Of a stretch of 8,170 bases of DNA, positions 1-5,216 are shown piece after piece. The notes under the pieces were generated by a model. That model saw nothing but the letters and a program-made list of their open reading frames with translations. It did no database searches and was not told the origin of the DNA. Made by a program: the position numbers and the translations under genes. Origin of the DNA: an uncultured Faecalibacterium sp. (GTDB lineage: Bacteria > Bacillota > Clostridia > Oscillospirales > Ruminococcaceae); NCBI GenBank assembly GCA_934525405.1, contig CAKSZF010000065.1, positions 1-8,170 of the forward strand. The letters are read 5' to 3'. Position 1 is the first letter of the stretch; each line of letters starts with the position of its first letter.

Positions 1-387
1 GAGCTGCTGGAAGAGGATATCGACACCAACCGGCTGTTCGTGTACATGATCAACGGCCGGATGCAGGCGGTGTTTGCCTTTATCCTTGGCGAGGACCCCA
101 CCTACAAGGTCATCGAGGACGGACAGTGGCTCAACGACACCCTGCCCTACGGTACACTGCACCGGCTGGCTTCGGCGGGCAAGAGCAAGGGCGTGGGCAA
201 AGCAGTGGTGGAGTGGTGTCTGGAGCACTGCGAGAGCCTGCGCGCCGACACCCACGCCGACAACAAGGTGATGCAGCATCTGCTGGAAAGCGAGGGCTTT
301 ACCCGCTGCGGCATCATCCATGTGGAGGACGGCACCCCGCGCATTGCCTACCAGCGGATGTCCCTGACCCAGAGCCAGCTGGGGTAA
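1..387 (+). CDS. GNAT-family N-acetyltransferase, 3' part only
   Basis: The frame is open from the first base and ends in TAA, giving 128 visible residues; the N-terminus lies outside the window. The family transfers an acetyl group from acetyl-CoA to an amine on a small molecule or protein and is usually soluble. Seen: SKGVGKA at visible residues 62-68, which fits the acetyl-CoA pyrophosphate-binding loop (Q/R-x-x-G-x-G/A) at the start of a helix. It is followed by a DTHADN stretch (83-88), then a helix and a GF pair, typical of the fold's C-terminal half. The middle carries EDPTY and HRLAS, which I associate with uncharacterised clostridial GNAT proteins. The substrate cannot be read from the sequence. 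A GTG at 40 could look like a start, but coding sense continues upstream of it. The gene is followed by a strong hairpin with a T-run. I am sure of the family but not of the role. Confidence 0.85.
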   Translation, partial: ELLEEDIDTNRLFVYMINGRMQAVFAFILGEDPTYKVIEDGQWLNDTLPYGTLHRLASAGKSKGVGKAVVEWCLEHCESLRADTHADNKVMQHLLESEGFTRCGIIHVEDGTPRIAYQRMSLTQSQLG

Positions 388-391
388 GGAT

Positions 392-503
392 GATTTAAAA
401 TGCCCTCCGCGCTGCTTTGGGCATCTTCAGCGGAAGAATATTTTTGATTTTGGGGTTCTGAAAAGCCTGCGGGCTTTTCAGAACCCCTTTTTCACAGGTG
501 GGG
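392..503 (+). repeat. Structured intergenic repeat, copy 1 (short form)
   Basis: This is the short copy of a composite repeat whose long copy lies at 2262-2488. Shared blocks in order are GATTT..AATGC.CTCCGC (392-410, 16 of 19 bases match), TTCAGCGGAA (426-435), an AT-rich linker, a 16-bp perfect hairpin with loop TGCG (452-487), and TTTTCACAGGTGGGG (489-503, identical in both). A small outer stem, ATGCCC (400-405) with GGGCAT (419-424), encloses 13 bases. In copy 2 the same stem is ATGCGC with GCGCAT, a paired change. The hairpin probably also serves as the terminator of the preceding acetyltransferase gene. The function of the family is unknown to me; it could be a mobile miniature element or a structured RNA. 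Confidence 0.75.
452..492 (+). terminator. Rho-independent terminator of the acetyltransferase gene
   Basis: A perfect 16-bp stem (452-467 with 472-487) with tetraloop TGCG is followed directly by TTTTT at 488-492. It lies about 65 bp after the stop codon at 385-387. It is also the central hairpin of the structured repeat, so its sequence may be dictated by the repeat rather than by this gene. Confidence 0.8.
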
Positions 504-505
504 AA

Positions 506-711
506 CCCTCTCAGGCGCTCCCGCGCCAGATTCCCCCTTTTGTCACCTACGGTGACATCTTCCCCCGGAGCGGGGGAAGTCTTTCCTCTCAGGGAGAGCC
601 AAGCCGTTGACTTCGATGCTAAAGTATTAGGCATAATGAGAAAGTTTCCGGGCGTGCTCTTGGCTCTCCCTTTGGGAGAGCTGTCAAAGCCGTAGGCTTT
701 GACTGAGAGGG
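506..711. repeat. Inverted-repeat element A, built from short-loop hairpins
   Basis: The ends are perfect inverted copies: CCCTCTCAG (506-514) and CTGAGAGGG (703-711). Inside is a chain of hairpins with 3-4 base loops: GGCGC/GCGCC (514-527, loop TCCC), TGTCACC/GGTGACA (541-557, loop TAC), CTTCCCCCG/CGGGGGAAG (559-579, loop GAG), GCTCTCCC/GGGAGAGC (663-681, loop TTT) and GTCAAAGCC/GGCTTTGAC (683-703, loop GTA). Bases 618-714 match 2754-2850 of element B with about 7 mismatches in 97. The first 24 bases are identical to the left end of B. The left arm looks composite because it holds two hairpins absent from B. No coding sense is seen. A partial right end (GTCAGGCTTTGACTGGGGG) follows at 718-736. 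Confidence 0.8.
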
Positions 712-756
712 CGCGCCGTCAGGCTTTGACTGGGGGGTTCCCCTCGTCAAAACCGC

Positions 757-785
757 AAAACTGTATTTTATACAAGTACAGTTTT
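757..785. promoter_or_regulatory. AT-rich dyad upstream of sstT (possible operator)
   Basis: AAAACTGTA (757-765) and TACAGTTTT (777-785) are perfect 9-bp inverted repeats separated by 11 bases. The dyad lies about 87 bp upstream of the sstT -10 box, just outside the repeat element and at the start of the AT-rich promoter region. This symmetry fits a binding site for a dimeric regulator. It could also be a DNA or RNA hairpin with no regulatory role. No regulator is identified. Confidence 0.4.
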
Positions 786-848
786 CAAGGTAATTTTACA
801 AAAGGTTACAAAAAACGTGATTTGAGGCGTCAAAATGCCTGAAAACAC

Positions 849-877
849 TTCCTCTTTCTGTCCGTATGTGCTATAAT
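849..877 (+). promoter_or_regulatory. Extended -10 promoter of sstT
   Basis: A consensus TATAAT at 872-877 is preceded by TG one base upstream (869-870), giving an extended -10 element. At the usual 17-base spacing the -35 position reads TTCCTC, a poor match, which agrees with an extended -10 type promoter. Transcription would start near 884, giving a leader of about 65 nt before the ATG at 949. Confidence 0.7.
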
Positions 878-908
878 GACAGCTGTTCTCGTGCAAGAAA
901 CAGGAAAA

Positions 909-927
909 TGTACGCACCAGGCGTACA
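909..927 (+). promoter_or_regulatory. Hairpin/dyad in the sstT leader
   Basis: TGTACGC (909-915) and GCGTACA (921-927) are perfect 7-bp inverted repeats around ACCAG. They lie downstream of the inferred transcription start and only a few bases before the ribosome binding site AAGAGGAG (932-939). The dyad could be a repressor operator or an RNA hairpin affecting translation or mRNA stability. There is no T-run, so it is not a terminator. Confidence 0.45.
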
Positions 928-948
928 GTGTAAGAGGAGTGTTACGAT

Positions 949-2196
949 ATGAAAACCTTGAAAGCGGTTGTAGCAAAATACAACCAGACCAGCCTGATCC
1001 TGCGCATCCTGATCGGCCTGGCAGTCGGTTCGGTGCTGGCACTGGTAGTGCCGGGCGCGGGTTGGGTAGGCGAGCTGGGCAGCCTGTTCGTCGGTGCGCT
1101 GAAGGGCATTGCCCCGGTGCTGGTGTTCGTCATTGTGGCAAGCGCACTGGCACAGGGCTCGTCCAAGCTGGACCGCCGCTTTGGCACCGTGATTTGGCTG
1201 TACATGCTCACCACCTTTCTGGCGGCAGCCATCGCGGCCATCACCAGCTTTATGTTCCCGGTCACGGTCGTGCTGGCCGATGCAGCACAGTCCGATGTGA
1301 TCCCGCAGGGCTTGGGCGAGGTGCTGAGCACCCTGCTGACCAACTTTGTGGCCAACCCCGTCAGCGCCCTGATGAACGGCAACTACATCGGCATCCTGTT
1401 CTGGGCCTGTATGTTCGGCATTGCCATGAAGAACATCGGCGCAGAGAGCACCAAGGTCTTTCTGGCAAACACCGCCGATGCCGTTTCCCAGATCGTGCGC
1501 TGGATCATCAATCTGGCACCCTTCGGCATCATGGGTCTGGTGTACACCAACGTTTCCGGCAACGGTCTGGCCATCTTTACCCAGTACGGCAAGCTGCTGG
1601 CGCTGCTGGTGGGCACCATGCTGTTCATGGCGCTGATCGTTTCCCCCTTTATCATGTTCATTTACCTGCGCCGCAACCCGTACCCGCTGGTATTCCGCTG
1701 CCTGAAGGAGTCCGGCCTGACCGCCTTCTTCACCCGCAGCTCTGCCGCCAACATCCCTGTGAATATGTCCCTGTGTGAAAAGCTGGGTCTGGACAAGGAT
1801 ATGTACTCCGTGTCCATCCCGCTGGGTGCTACCATCAACATGGACGGTGCCGCCATCACCATTACCATTATGACGCTGGCAGCAGCCAACACGCTGGGCA
1901 TTCAGGTGTCCCTGCCCGCCGCCATCGTGCTGAGCGCCATGAGCGCTCTGGGCGCCTGCGGCGCTTCCGGCGTGGCCGGCGGCTCTCTGCTGCTGATCCC
2001 TATGGCCTGCTCGCTGTTCGGCATCTCCAACGACATTGCCATGCAGATGGTGGGCGTGGGCTTCATCATCGGCGTGGTGCAGGACTCGGTAGAGACTGCG
2101 CTGAACTCTGCCGGTGACGTGGAATTTGCTGCCACCGCCGAGTATCACCAATGGCTCAAACAGGGCAAGCCCCTGCCGGCTTTCCTGAAGGGCTGA
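949..2196 (+). CDS. sstT: SstT, Na+/serine-threonine symporter
   Basis: A 415-residue protein, close to the usual length of SstT, a cytoplasmic-membrane carrier that imports L-serine and L-threonine with Na+ (dicarboxylate/amino acid:cation symporter, DAACS, family). The sequence matches my memory of E. coli SstT across its length. Examples are GNYIGIL (144-150), FFTRSSAANIPVNM (260-273, the first re-entrant hairpin), the SIPLGATIN stretch leading into NMDGAAITIT (297-306, the unwound TM7 motif that binds Na+ and substrate), CGASGVAGGSLLLIP (337-351, second re-entrant hairpin) and QDSVETALNS (378-387, the TM8 aspartate and asparagine). Hydrophobic segments cover most of residues 15-390. The ATG at 949 is supported by AAGAGGAG ending 9 bases upstream and by the promoter at 849-877. 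It is a single-gene unit with its own terminator and converges with rny. Identity is very likely; substrate choice is inferred from the family. Confidence 0.95.
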   Translation: MKTLKAVVAKYNQTSLILRILIGLAVGSVLALVVPGAGWVGELGSLFVGALKGIAPVLVFVIVASALAQGSSKLDRRFGTVIWLYMLTTFLAAAIAAITSFMFPVTVVLADAAQSDVIPQGLGEVLSTLLTNFVANPVSALMNGNYIGILFWACMFGIAMKNIGAESTKVFLANTADAVSQIVRWIINLAPFGIMGLVYTNVSGNGLAIFTQYGKLLALLVGTMLFMALIVSPFIMFIYLRRNPYPLVFRCLKESGLTAFFTRSSAANIPVNMSLCEKLGLDKDMYSVSIPLGATINMDGAAITITIMTLAAANTLGIQVSLPAAIVLSAMSALGACGASGVAGGSLLLIPMACSLFGISNDIAMQMVGVGFIIGVVQDSVETALNSAGDVEFAATAEYHQWLKQGKPLPAFLKG

Positions 2197-2214
2197 TAAC
2201 CTATAACATAAGCA

Positions 2215-2252
2215 AAGCAGCCGCCGCACCAAAAGTGCAGCGGCTGCTTTTT
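2215..2252 (+). terminator. Rho-independent terminator of sstT
   Basis: Starting 19 bases after the sstT stop codon, AGCAGCCGCCGCAC (2216-2229) pairs with GTGCAGCGGCTGCT (2235-2248) across loop CAAAA, with one C-A mismatch. It is followed by TTTTT (2248-2252). The stem is GC-rich and the spacing from the stop codon is typical. Confidence 0.9.
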
Positions 2253-2261
2253 GCGTGGGAC

Positions 2262-2488
2262 GATTTTGAATGCGCTCCGCTGGCTTACGGGTTGCGGCAC
2301 CCAGCATCCGCATCGTGCCTTGGGCGGCACTCGCGTCTTGCTGGCCGCTGCCCCAACAACTCCTCCCTGTTTCCGCCACTGGCGGCGGTCGTCGTCGTTG
2401 CTGCGCATATTCAGCGGAAAGATTATTTTATATTTCGGAACACCGGAGCGTCTGCGGACGCTCCGGTGTTCCATTTTCACAGGTGGGG
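2262..2488 (+). repeat. Structured intergenic repeat, copy 2 (long form)
   Basis: Homologous to 392-503. It begins GATTTTGAATGCGCTCCGC (2262-2280) and contains TTCAGCGGAA (2410-2419). Next comes a 16-bp perfect hairpin (2437-2452 with 2457-2472) with the same TGCG loop, and it ends with the identical TTTTCACAGGTGGGG (2474-2488). The hairpin stem differs from copy 1 at 9 of 16 positions yet pairs fully. The block between the outer stem arms (ATGCGC 2270-2275, GCGCAT 2403-2408) is 127 bases here against 13 in copy 1. The extra block has a small palindrome, CCGCCA-C-TGGCGG (2373-2385), and no coding sense. Because sstT already ends at 2215-2252, this hairpin is not needed as its terminator. Confidence 0.75.
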
Positions 2489-2509
2489 TCGTAACGAAAA
2501 ACGGCAGTT

Positions 2510-2542
2510 GCAGCGCCGCTTTCTGCGAAAGCGCGGCGCTGC
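2510..2542. repeat. Isolated GC-rich hairpin
   Basis: GCAGCGCCGCTTTC (2510-2523) pairs with GAAAGC (2527-2532) and GCGGCGCTGC (2533-2542) around the three-base loop TGC, with a two-base bulge. There is no T-run on either side, so it is not a normal terminator. It lies between the structured repeat and inverted-repeat element E and may belong to either. Confidence 0.55.
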
Positions 2543-2548
2543 GGGGTA

Positions 2549-2676
2549 CCCCCTCAGGCTCACTACGTTCGCCAGATTCCCCAAGGGGACGCCTTATGGC
2601 AATGTCGGAAACTTTGCCGCCGCCACGGAAGCCTTCACCCACCGGGGGAAGGTGGCGCGTAGCGCCGGATGAGGGG
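2549..2676. repeat. Inverted-repeat element E (diverged, opposite orientation)
   Basis: It begins CCCCCTCAG (2549-2557) and ends GGATGAGGGG (2667-2676), imperfect inverted ends of the same style as elements A, B and D. Its right arm has a hairpin GGCGC/GCGCC with loop GTA (2654-2666). The core AAACTTTGCCG (2609-2619) is the exact reverse complement of 5028-5038 in element D, so E is probably inverted relative to D. It is more diverged than the others, and its boundaries are approximate. Confidence 0.55.
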
Positions 2677-2693
2677 CAACACCCATTAGCACG

Positions 2694-2847
2694 CCCTCTC
2701 AGGCGCTCCCGCGCCAGCTCTCCCAAGGGGAGAGCCAAGGTCTAAGGCTCGTTGCTAAAGTATTAGGTTCAATGAGGAAGTTTCCGGCAGTGCTCTTGGC
2801 TCTCCCTTTGGGAGAGCTGGCAAAGCCGTAGGCTTTGACTGAGAGGG
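2694..2847. repeat. Inverted-repeat element B (complete, 154 bp)
   Basis: This is the cleanest copy. The ends CCCTCTCAG (2694-2702) and CTGAGAGGG (2839-2847) are perfect inverted repeats. Next inward, each arm has a terminal hairpin: GGCGC/GCGCC on the left (2702-2715), and CAAAGCC/GGCTTTG with loop GTA on the right. The arms are then again inverted copies of each other: CAGCTCTCCC, a short AA/AAA loop, GGGAGAGCCAAG. Left and right arms therefore match except for the terminal hairpin, whose sequence is unrelated though still paired. The core between arms is about 53 bases and includes GCTAAAGT (2754-2761). It has no plausible coding content. Confidence 0.85.
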
Positions 2848-2959
2848 CGCACGCCGTTGCCCTCAGTGCTAAAGTGTCAAGCGCAACAAGAAACCTTACC
2901 ACCGCCTCAAAAAGCCCCCCTCGGGGGAGCTGGCACGCCGTCAGGCGTGACTGAGAGGG
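2848..2959. repeat. Inverted-repeat element C (half element fused to B)
   Basis: It directly follows B without a left arm. It repeats the core landmark GCTAAAGT (2868-2875), then has a right arm with an imperfect CCCCCC/GGGGGAGC hairpin near 2915-2930. The terminal hairpin is CACGCC/GGCGTG with a four-base loop, followed by CTGAGAGGG (2951-2959). Its terminal stem differs from B's CAAAGCC/GGCTTTG but pairs just as well. Likely a tandem duplication or an insertion into B's right end. Confidence 0.65.
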
Positions 2960-2997
2960 TTACCCTTCTTTAGCGGGAAATGCAATCGTTTTGGCGC

Positions 2998-3033
2998 AAA
3001 AAACAGGCTGCCGTGCAAAAACACGGCAGCCTG
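2998..3033 (-). terminator. Rho-independent terminator of rny
   Basis: Read on the minus strand, CAGGCTGCCGTG and CACGGCAGCCTG form a perfect 12-bp stem (3004-3015 with 3022-3033) with a six-base loop. TTTTTT (2998-3003) follows, 11 bases downstream of the rny stop codon. The run of As in the loop on the plus strand does not give an equally good plus-strand terminator. Confidence 0.93.
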
Positions 3034-3044
3034 CGGAAAAAGCT

Positions 3045-4616
3045 TTATTTTGCGTACTCTACAGCGCGGCTCTCGCGGATGACGTTGACCTTGATTTGGC
3101 CGGGGTAATCCAGCGTATCCTCGATCTTTTTGGCGATGGCGCGTGCCAGCAGGATGACCTGATCGTCGCTGATGACGTCGGGCTTGACCATAATGCGCAC
3201 TTCGCGGCCTGCCTGCACGGCAAAGGCCTGCTCCACACCCTCGAAGCCGGAGGAGATCTCCTCCAGATTTTCAAGGCGCTTGACGTAGCTTTCCACGTTC
3301 TCGCGGCGGGCACCCGGGCGGGCGGCGCTGATAGCGTCGGCAGCCTGAATGATGAAGGCCAGCGGGGTCTTGGGCTCCACGTCGCCGTGGTGTGCCTCAA
3401 TGGCGTGGATGATCTGGGTGTTCTCCTTGTACTTGCGGCAGATGTCCACGCCGATCTGGACGTGGCTGCCCTCGATCTCGTGATCCAGTGCCTTGCCGAT
3501 ATCATGCAGCAGACCGGCGCGGCGTGCCATGGTGACGTTCACGCCCATCTCGCCTGCCAGCAGACCGGCCACCCAAGCCACTTCCATGCTGTGGGTCAGG
3601 GCGTTCTGGCCAAAGCTGGTGCGGTACTTCAGCCGGCCGATCAGCTTGATCAGGTCGGGGTGCAGGCCGTGGATGCCCAGCTCCATCACCGCGCGCTCGC
3701 CCTCGCGCTTCATCTGCAGTTCCAGATCGTGGCGGCACTTTTCCACCGTCTCCTCGATGCGGGCGGGGTGGATGCGGCCATCGCCGATCAGGCGCTCCAG
3801 CGTCATGCGGGCCACCTCGCGGCGGGTCTGGTCGAAGGAGGACAGGGTGATGGCCTCCGGGGTATCGTCGATGATGAGGTCCACGCCGGTGGCCGTTTCC
3901 AGCGCACGGATGTTGCGGCCCTCGCGGCCGATGATGCGGCCCTTCATCTCATCGCTGGGCAGCGGCACCACGCTGACGGTGGTCTCGCTGCAATGGTCGG
4001 CAGCGCAGCGGCTGACGGCCTGTCCGATGAGGTTGCGGGCGATGTTATCGCAGTTTTCCTTCAGGTCGGTCTCGTAGGCGGCAACGCGCACGGCCTTTTC
4101 GTGGGTCAGCTCCTCGTCCACCTTGTGCAGCAGCACCTCGCGGGCGTCCTCCTGGCTCAGGCCCGCCAGCGTTTCCAGACGCTCCATCTCCTTGGCGCGC
4201 AGGGCGTCGATCTCTGCCAGACGCTCCTCGGCCTCGGCGGCGCGCTTTTTCAGCTCCTCTTCCTTCTTTTCCAGAGCCTCGGTCTTGCGGTCCAGAGCCG
4301 TCTCCTTCTGGTCGATGCGGTTCTCCTGACGGCTGATCTCCGCACGGCGCTGCTTGATCTCCTTGTCGGCCTCTGCCTTCTGGGCATCGACCTCGGCTTT
4401 CAGACGGAAAGCCTCGTCCTTTGCTTCCAGAACCGCCTCCTTGCGCTTCTGGTCGGCGGTCTTGATCGCCTCATTCACCAGCCGGGTAGCCTCGGCCTCG
4501 GCGCTGCCGATCTGGGCTTCGGCGGTCTTTTTACGGTTGTTGTAACCAATAAAATAGCCCGCTGCCACGCCGACAGCAGCAACGATCAAGGCCACGATCA
4601 CTCCGATCGCGGTCAT
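3045..4616 (-). CDS. rny: Ribonuclease Y
   Basis: A 523-residue protein, nearly the length of B. subtilis RNase Y (520). RNase Y is a membrane-anchored endoribonuclease that starts mRNA decay in many Firmicutes. Domains in order: a transmembrane anchor at about residues 4-24; a long Glu/Lys/Arg-rich coiled coil at about 28-190; a KH RNA-binding domain with [10 protein letters not shown] (226-235); an HD metal-dependent phosphohydrolase domain with THSMEVA (341-347), the HD pair at 371-372, HH at 409-410 and D427. All expected catalytic residues are present. The reading frame extends upstream to a TTG at 4640, but the ATG at 4616 is chosen. AAAGGAGA (4626-4633) sits 9 bases before it, the encoded protein then begins directly with the anchor, and the length fits the family. 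It is transcribed alone from the promoter at 4887-4915 through a long leader and ends at its own terminator. Confidence 0.97.
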   Translation of the reverse strand: MTAIGVIVALIVAAVGVAAGYFIGYNNRKKTAEAQIGSAEAEATRLVNEAIKTADQKRKEAVLEAKDEAFRLKAEVDAQKAEADKEIKQRRAEISRQENRIDQKETALDRKTEALEKKEEELKKRAAEAEERLAEIDALRAKEMERLETLAGLSQEDAREVLLHKVDEELTHEKAVRVAAYETDLKENCDNIARNLIGQAVSRCAADHCSETTVSVVPLPSDEMKGRIIGREGRNIRALETATGVDLIIDDTPEAITLSSFDQTRREVARMTLERLIGDGRIHPARIEETVEKCRHDLELQMKREGERAVMELGIHGLHPDLIKLIGRLKYRTSFGQNALTHSMEVAWVAGLLAGEMGVNVTMARRAGLLHDIGKALDHEIEGSHVQIGVDICRKYKENTQIIHAIEAHHGDVEPKTPLAFIIQAADAISAARPGARRENVESYVKRLENLEEISSGFEGVEQAFAVQAGREVRIMVKPDVISDDQVILLARAIAKKIEDTLDYPGQIKVNVIRESRAVEYAK

Positions 4617-4880
4617 TGCGTTCACTCTCCTTTGTTTCAATTCAATGCAAAATTAAAAGCAGGAGACGCTGCGCAGCAGGACACGGGCAATGATATAGAA
4701 AGAGCTTTCAATGCAAAAAGTGACACCAAAACCATACGCACCGTCCTAAACCGACGGCACGGGCAAAAGCATACGGCTTTTCTCTTTACGGTTCCATTTT
4801 ATATCAAACAGGCACGCTTTGCCTGAAACGGGTACAGGGTCACACAGAAACCTGCGTACAGCGTCTTTGATTCCATACTA
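4617..4880 (-). promoter_or_regulatory. Long rny 5' leader with two hairpins
   Basis: From the promoter at 4887-4915, transcription should start near 4880, leaving about 264 nt before the rny ATG. The leader is richer in A+T than the gene. On the minus strand it can form CAGGCA/TGCCTG (4809-4825, loop of five, followed by TTT) and an 8-bp stem at 4738-4760 (CCGTC/GACGG core plus a G-C and two G-T pairs, seven-base loop). A short open frame, ATG at 4772 to TAG at 4746 (eight codons, MLLPVPSV), overlaps the second stem; its ribosome site is weak. The rny ribosome binding site is AAAGGAGA at 4626-4633. I recognise no known riboswitch. The role is unknown. Confidence 0.5.
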
Positions 4881-4886
4881 CTAAAT

Positions 4887-4915
4887 ATAGTACGAAACAT
4901 TTGCCCGCTTGTCAA
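4887..4915 (-). promoter_or_regulatory. Sigma-A type promoter of rny
   Basis: On the minus strand, a perfect -35 TTGACA (4910-4915), a spacer of exactly 17 bases, and -10 TACTAT (4887-4892). A dyad, TACTA-N4-TAGTA (4879-4892), overlaps the -10 box and could be an operator. This is the strongest promoter in the window and is placed to drive only rny. Confidence 0.88.
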
Positions 4916-4965
4916 GAGGAAAACCCTGCCCACAGAACATTTTGTGCAGAAAAACAAAAATAGAA

Positions 4966-5128
4966 GTGGAACTCCCCCAGTCTCGCTGCGCTCGACAGCC
5001 CCCTCGGGGATGGGGCCTTTGGCATGACGGCAAAGTTTTTGGCTAAAGTGCAAAGCATCCGGGCGCGCCAGAGGCTCCCTCCCAGAGGGAGCTGTCAAAG
5101 CCGCAGGCTTTGACTGAGGGAGTTTCAC
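4966..5128. repeat. Inverted-repeat element D (complete, about 163 bp)
   Basis: The ends GTGGAACTCCCCCAGTC (4966-4982) and GACTGAGGGAGTTTCAC (5112-5128) are inverted repeats with two mismatches. The right arm carries CTCCCTC..GAGGGAG and then a terminal hairpin GTCAAAGCC/GGCTTTGAC with loop GCA. That stem is identical to element A's, with one base changed in the loop. The left arm has an imperfect terminal hairpin around GTCTCGC..GCTCGAC. The core includes GCTAAAGT (5042-5049) in the same orientation as A, B and C. It sits between the rny promoter and the terminator of the GH3/GtrA operon, so no gene is interrupted. Confidence 0.78.
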
Positions 5129-5140
5129 GATCTCTCCAAA

Positions 5141-5176
5141 CCAAAAGGGCTGCCCCGGGTAACGGAGCAGCCCTTT
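5141..5176 (-). terminator. Terminator of the GH3-GtrA operon
   Basis: On the minus strand, AAAGGGCTGCTCCG (5163-5176) pairs with CGGGGCAGCCCTTT (5144-5157) over a five-base loop, 14 bp with one T-G wobble. A short T-run (TTTT, 5143-5146) follows. It starts about 40 bases after the stop codon at 5217-5219. The T-run is short but the stem is strong. Confidence 0.85.
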
Positions 5177-5216
5177 CGGCTTATGATAAAAAGAAGAAAA
5201 TGAAGGAGATGTCTTA

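Noticed and set aside
498..695. Open frame of 65 codons across element A
   Set aside because: It coincides with the repeat element and its peptide derives from hairpin arms, with no ribosome site.
871..2379. A 502-codon open frame on the minus strand opposite sstT
   Set aside because: Its product is low-complexity, rich in His, Gln, Gly and Ala, and hydrophilic, while the plus strand encodes a full SstT with promoter, ribosome site and terminator. It is a shadow produced by high-GC codon use.
2145..2745. Open frames of 164-197 codons on both strands between sstT and rny
   Set aside because: They read straight through palindromic repeat elements; the same peptide fragment (LPLGELA or similar) recurs wherever an arm occurs. 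No start signals or domains are seen.
506..2959. A CRISPR array or tandem repeat array
   Set aside because: The repeats are palindromic elements of 110-206 bp with homologous cores, not short direct repeats with unique spacers of constant length, and no cas genes are present.
4617..4640. An upstream TTG start (4640) giving RNase Y eight extra residues
   Set aside because: The ribosome binding site AAAGGAGA lies inside that extension and is correctly spaced for the ATG at 4616, and the family normally begins right at the membrane anchor.
4738..4825. A tRNA or known riboswitch in the rny leader
   Set aside because: The stems do not form a cloverleaf, there is no T-loop consensus, and no conserved riboswitch core that I recognise is present.
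2991..4826. A 611-codon open frame on the plus strand opposite rny, longer than rny itself
   Set aside because: The product is repetitive in Leu, Ala, Gln, His and Asp with no recognisable domain, runs through the rny terminator and leader, and lacks a ribosome site. The minus strand has all RNase Y motifs.
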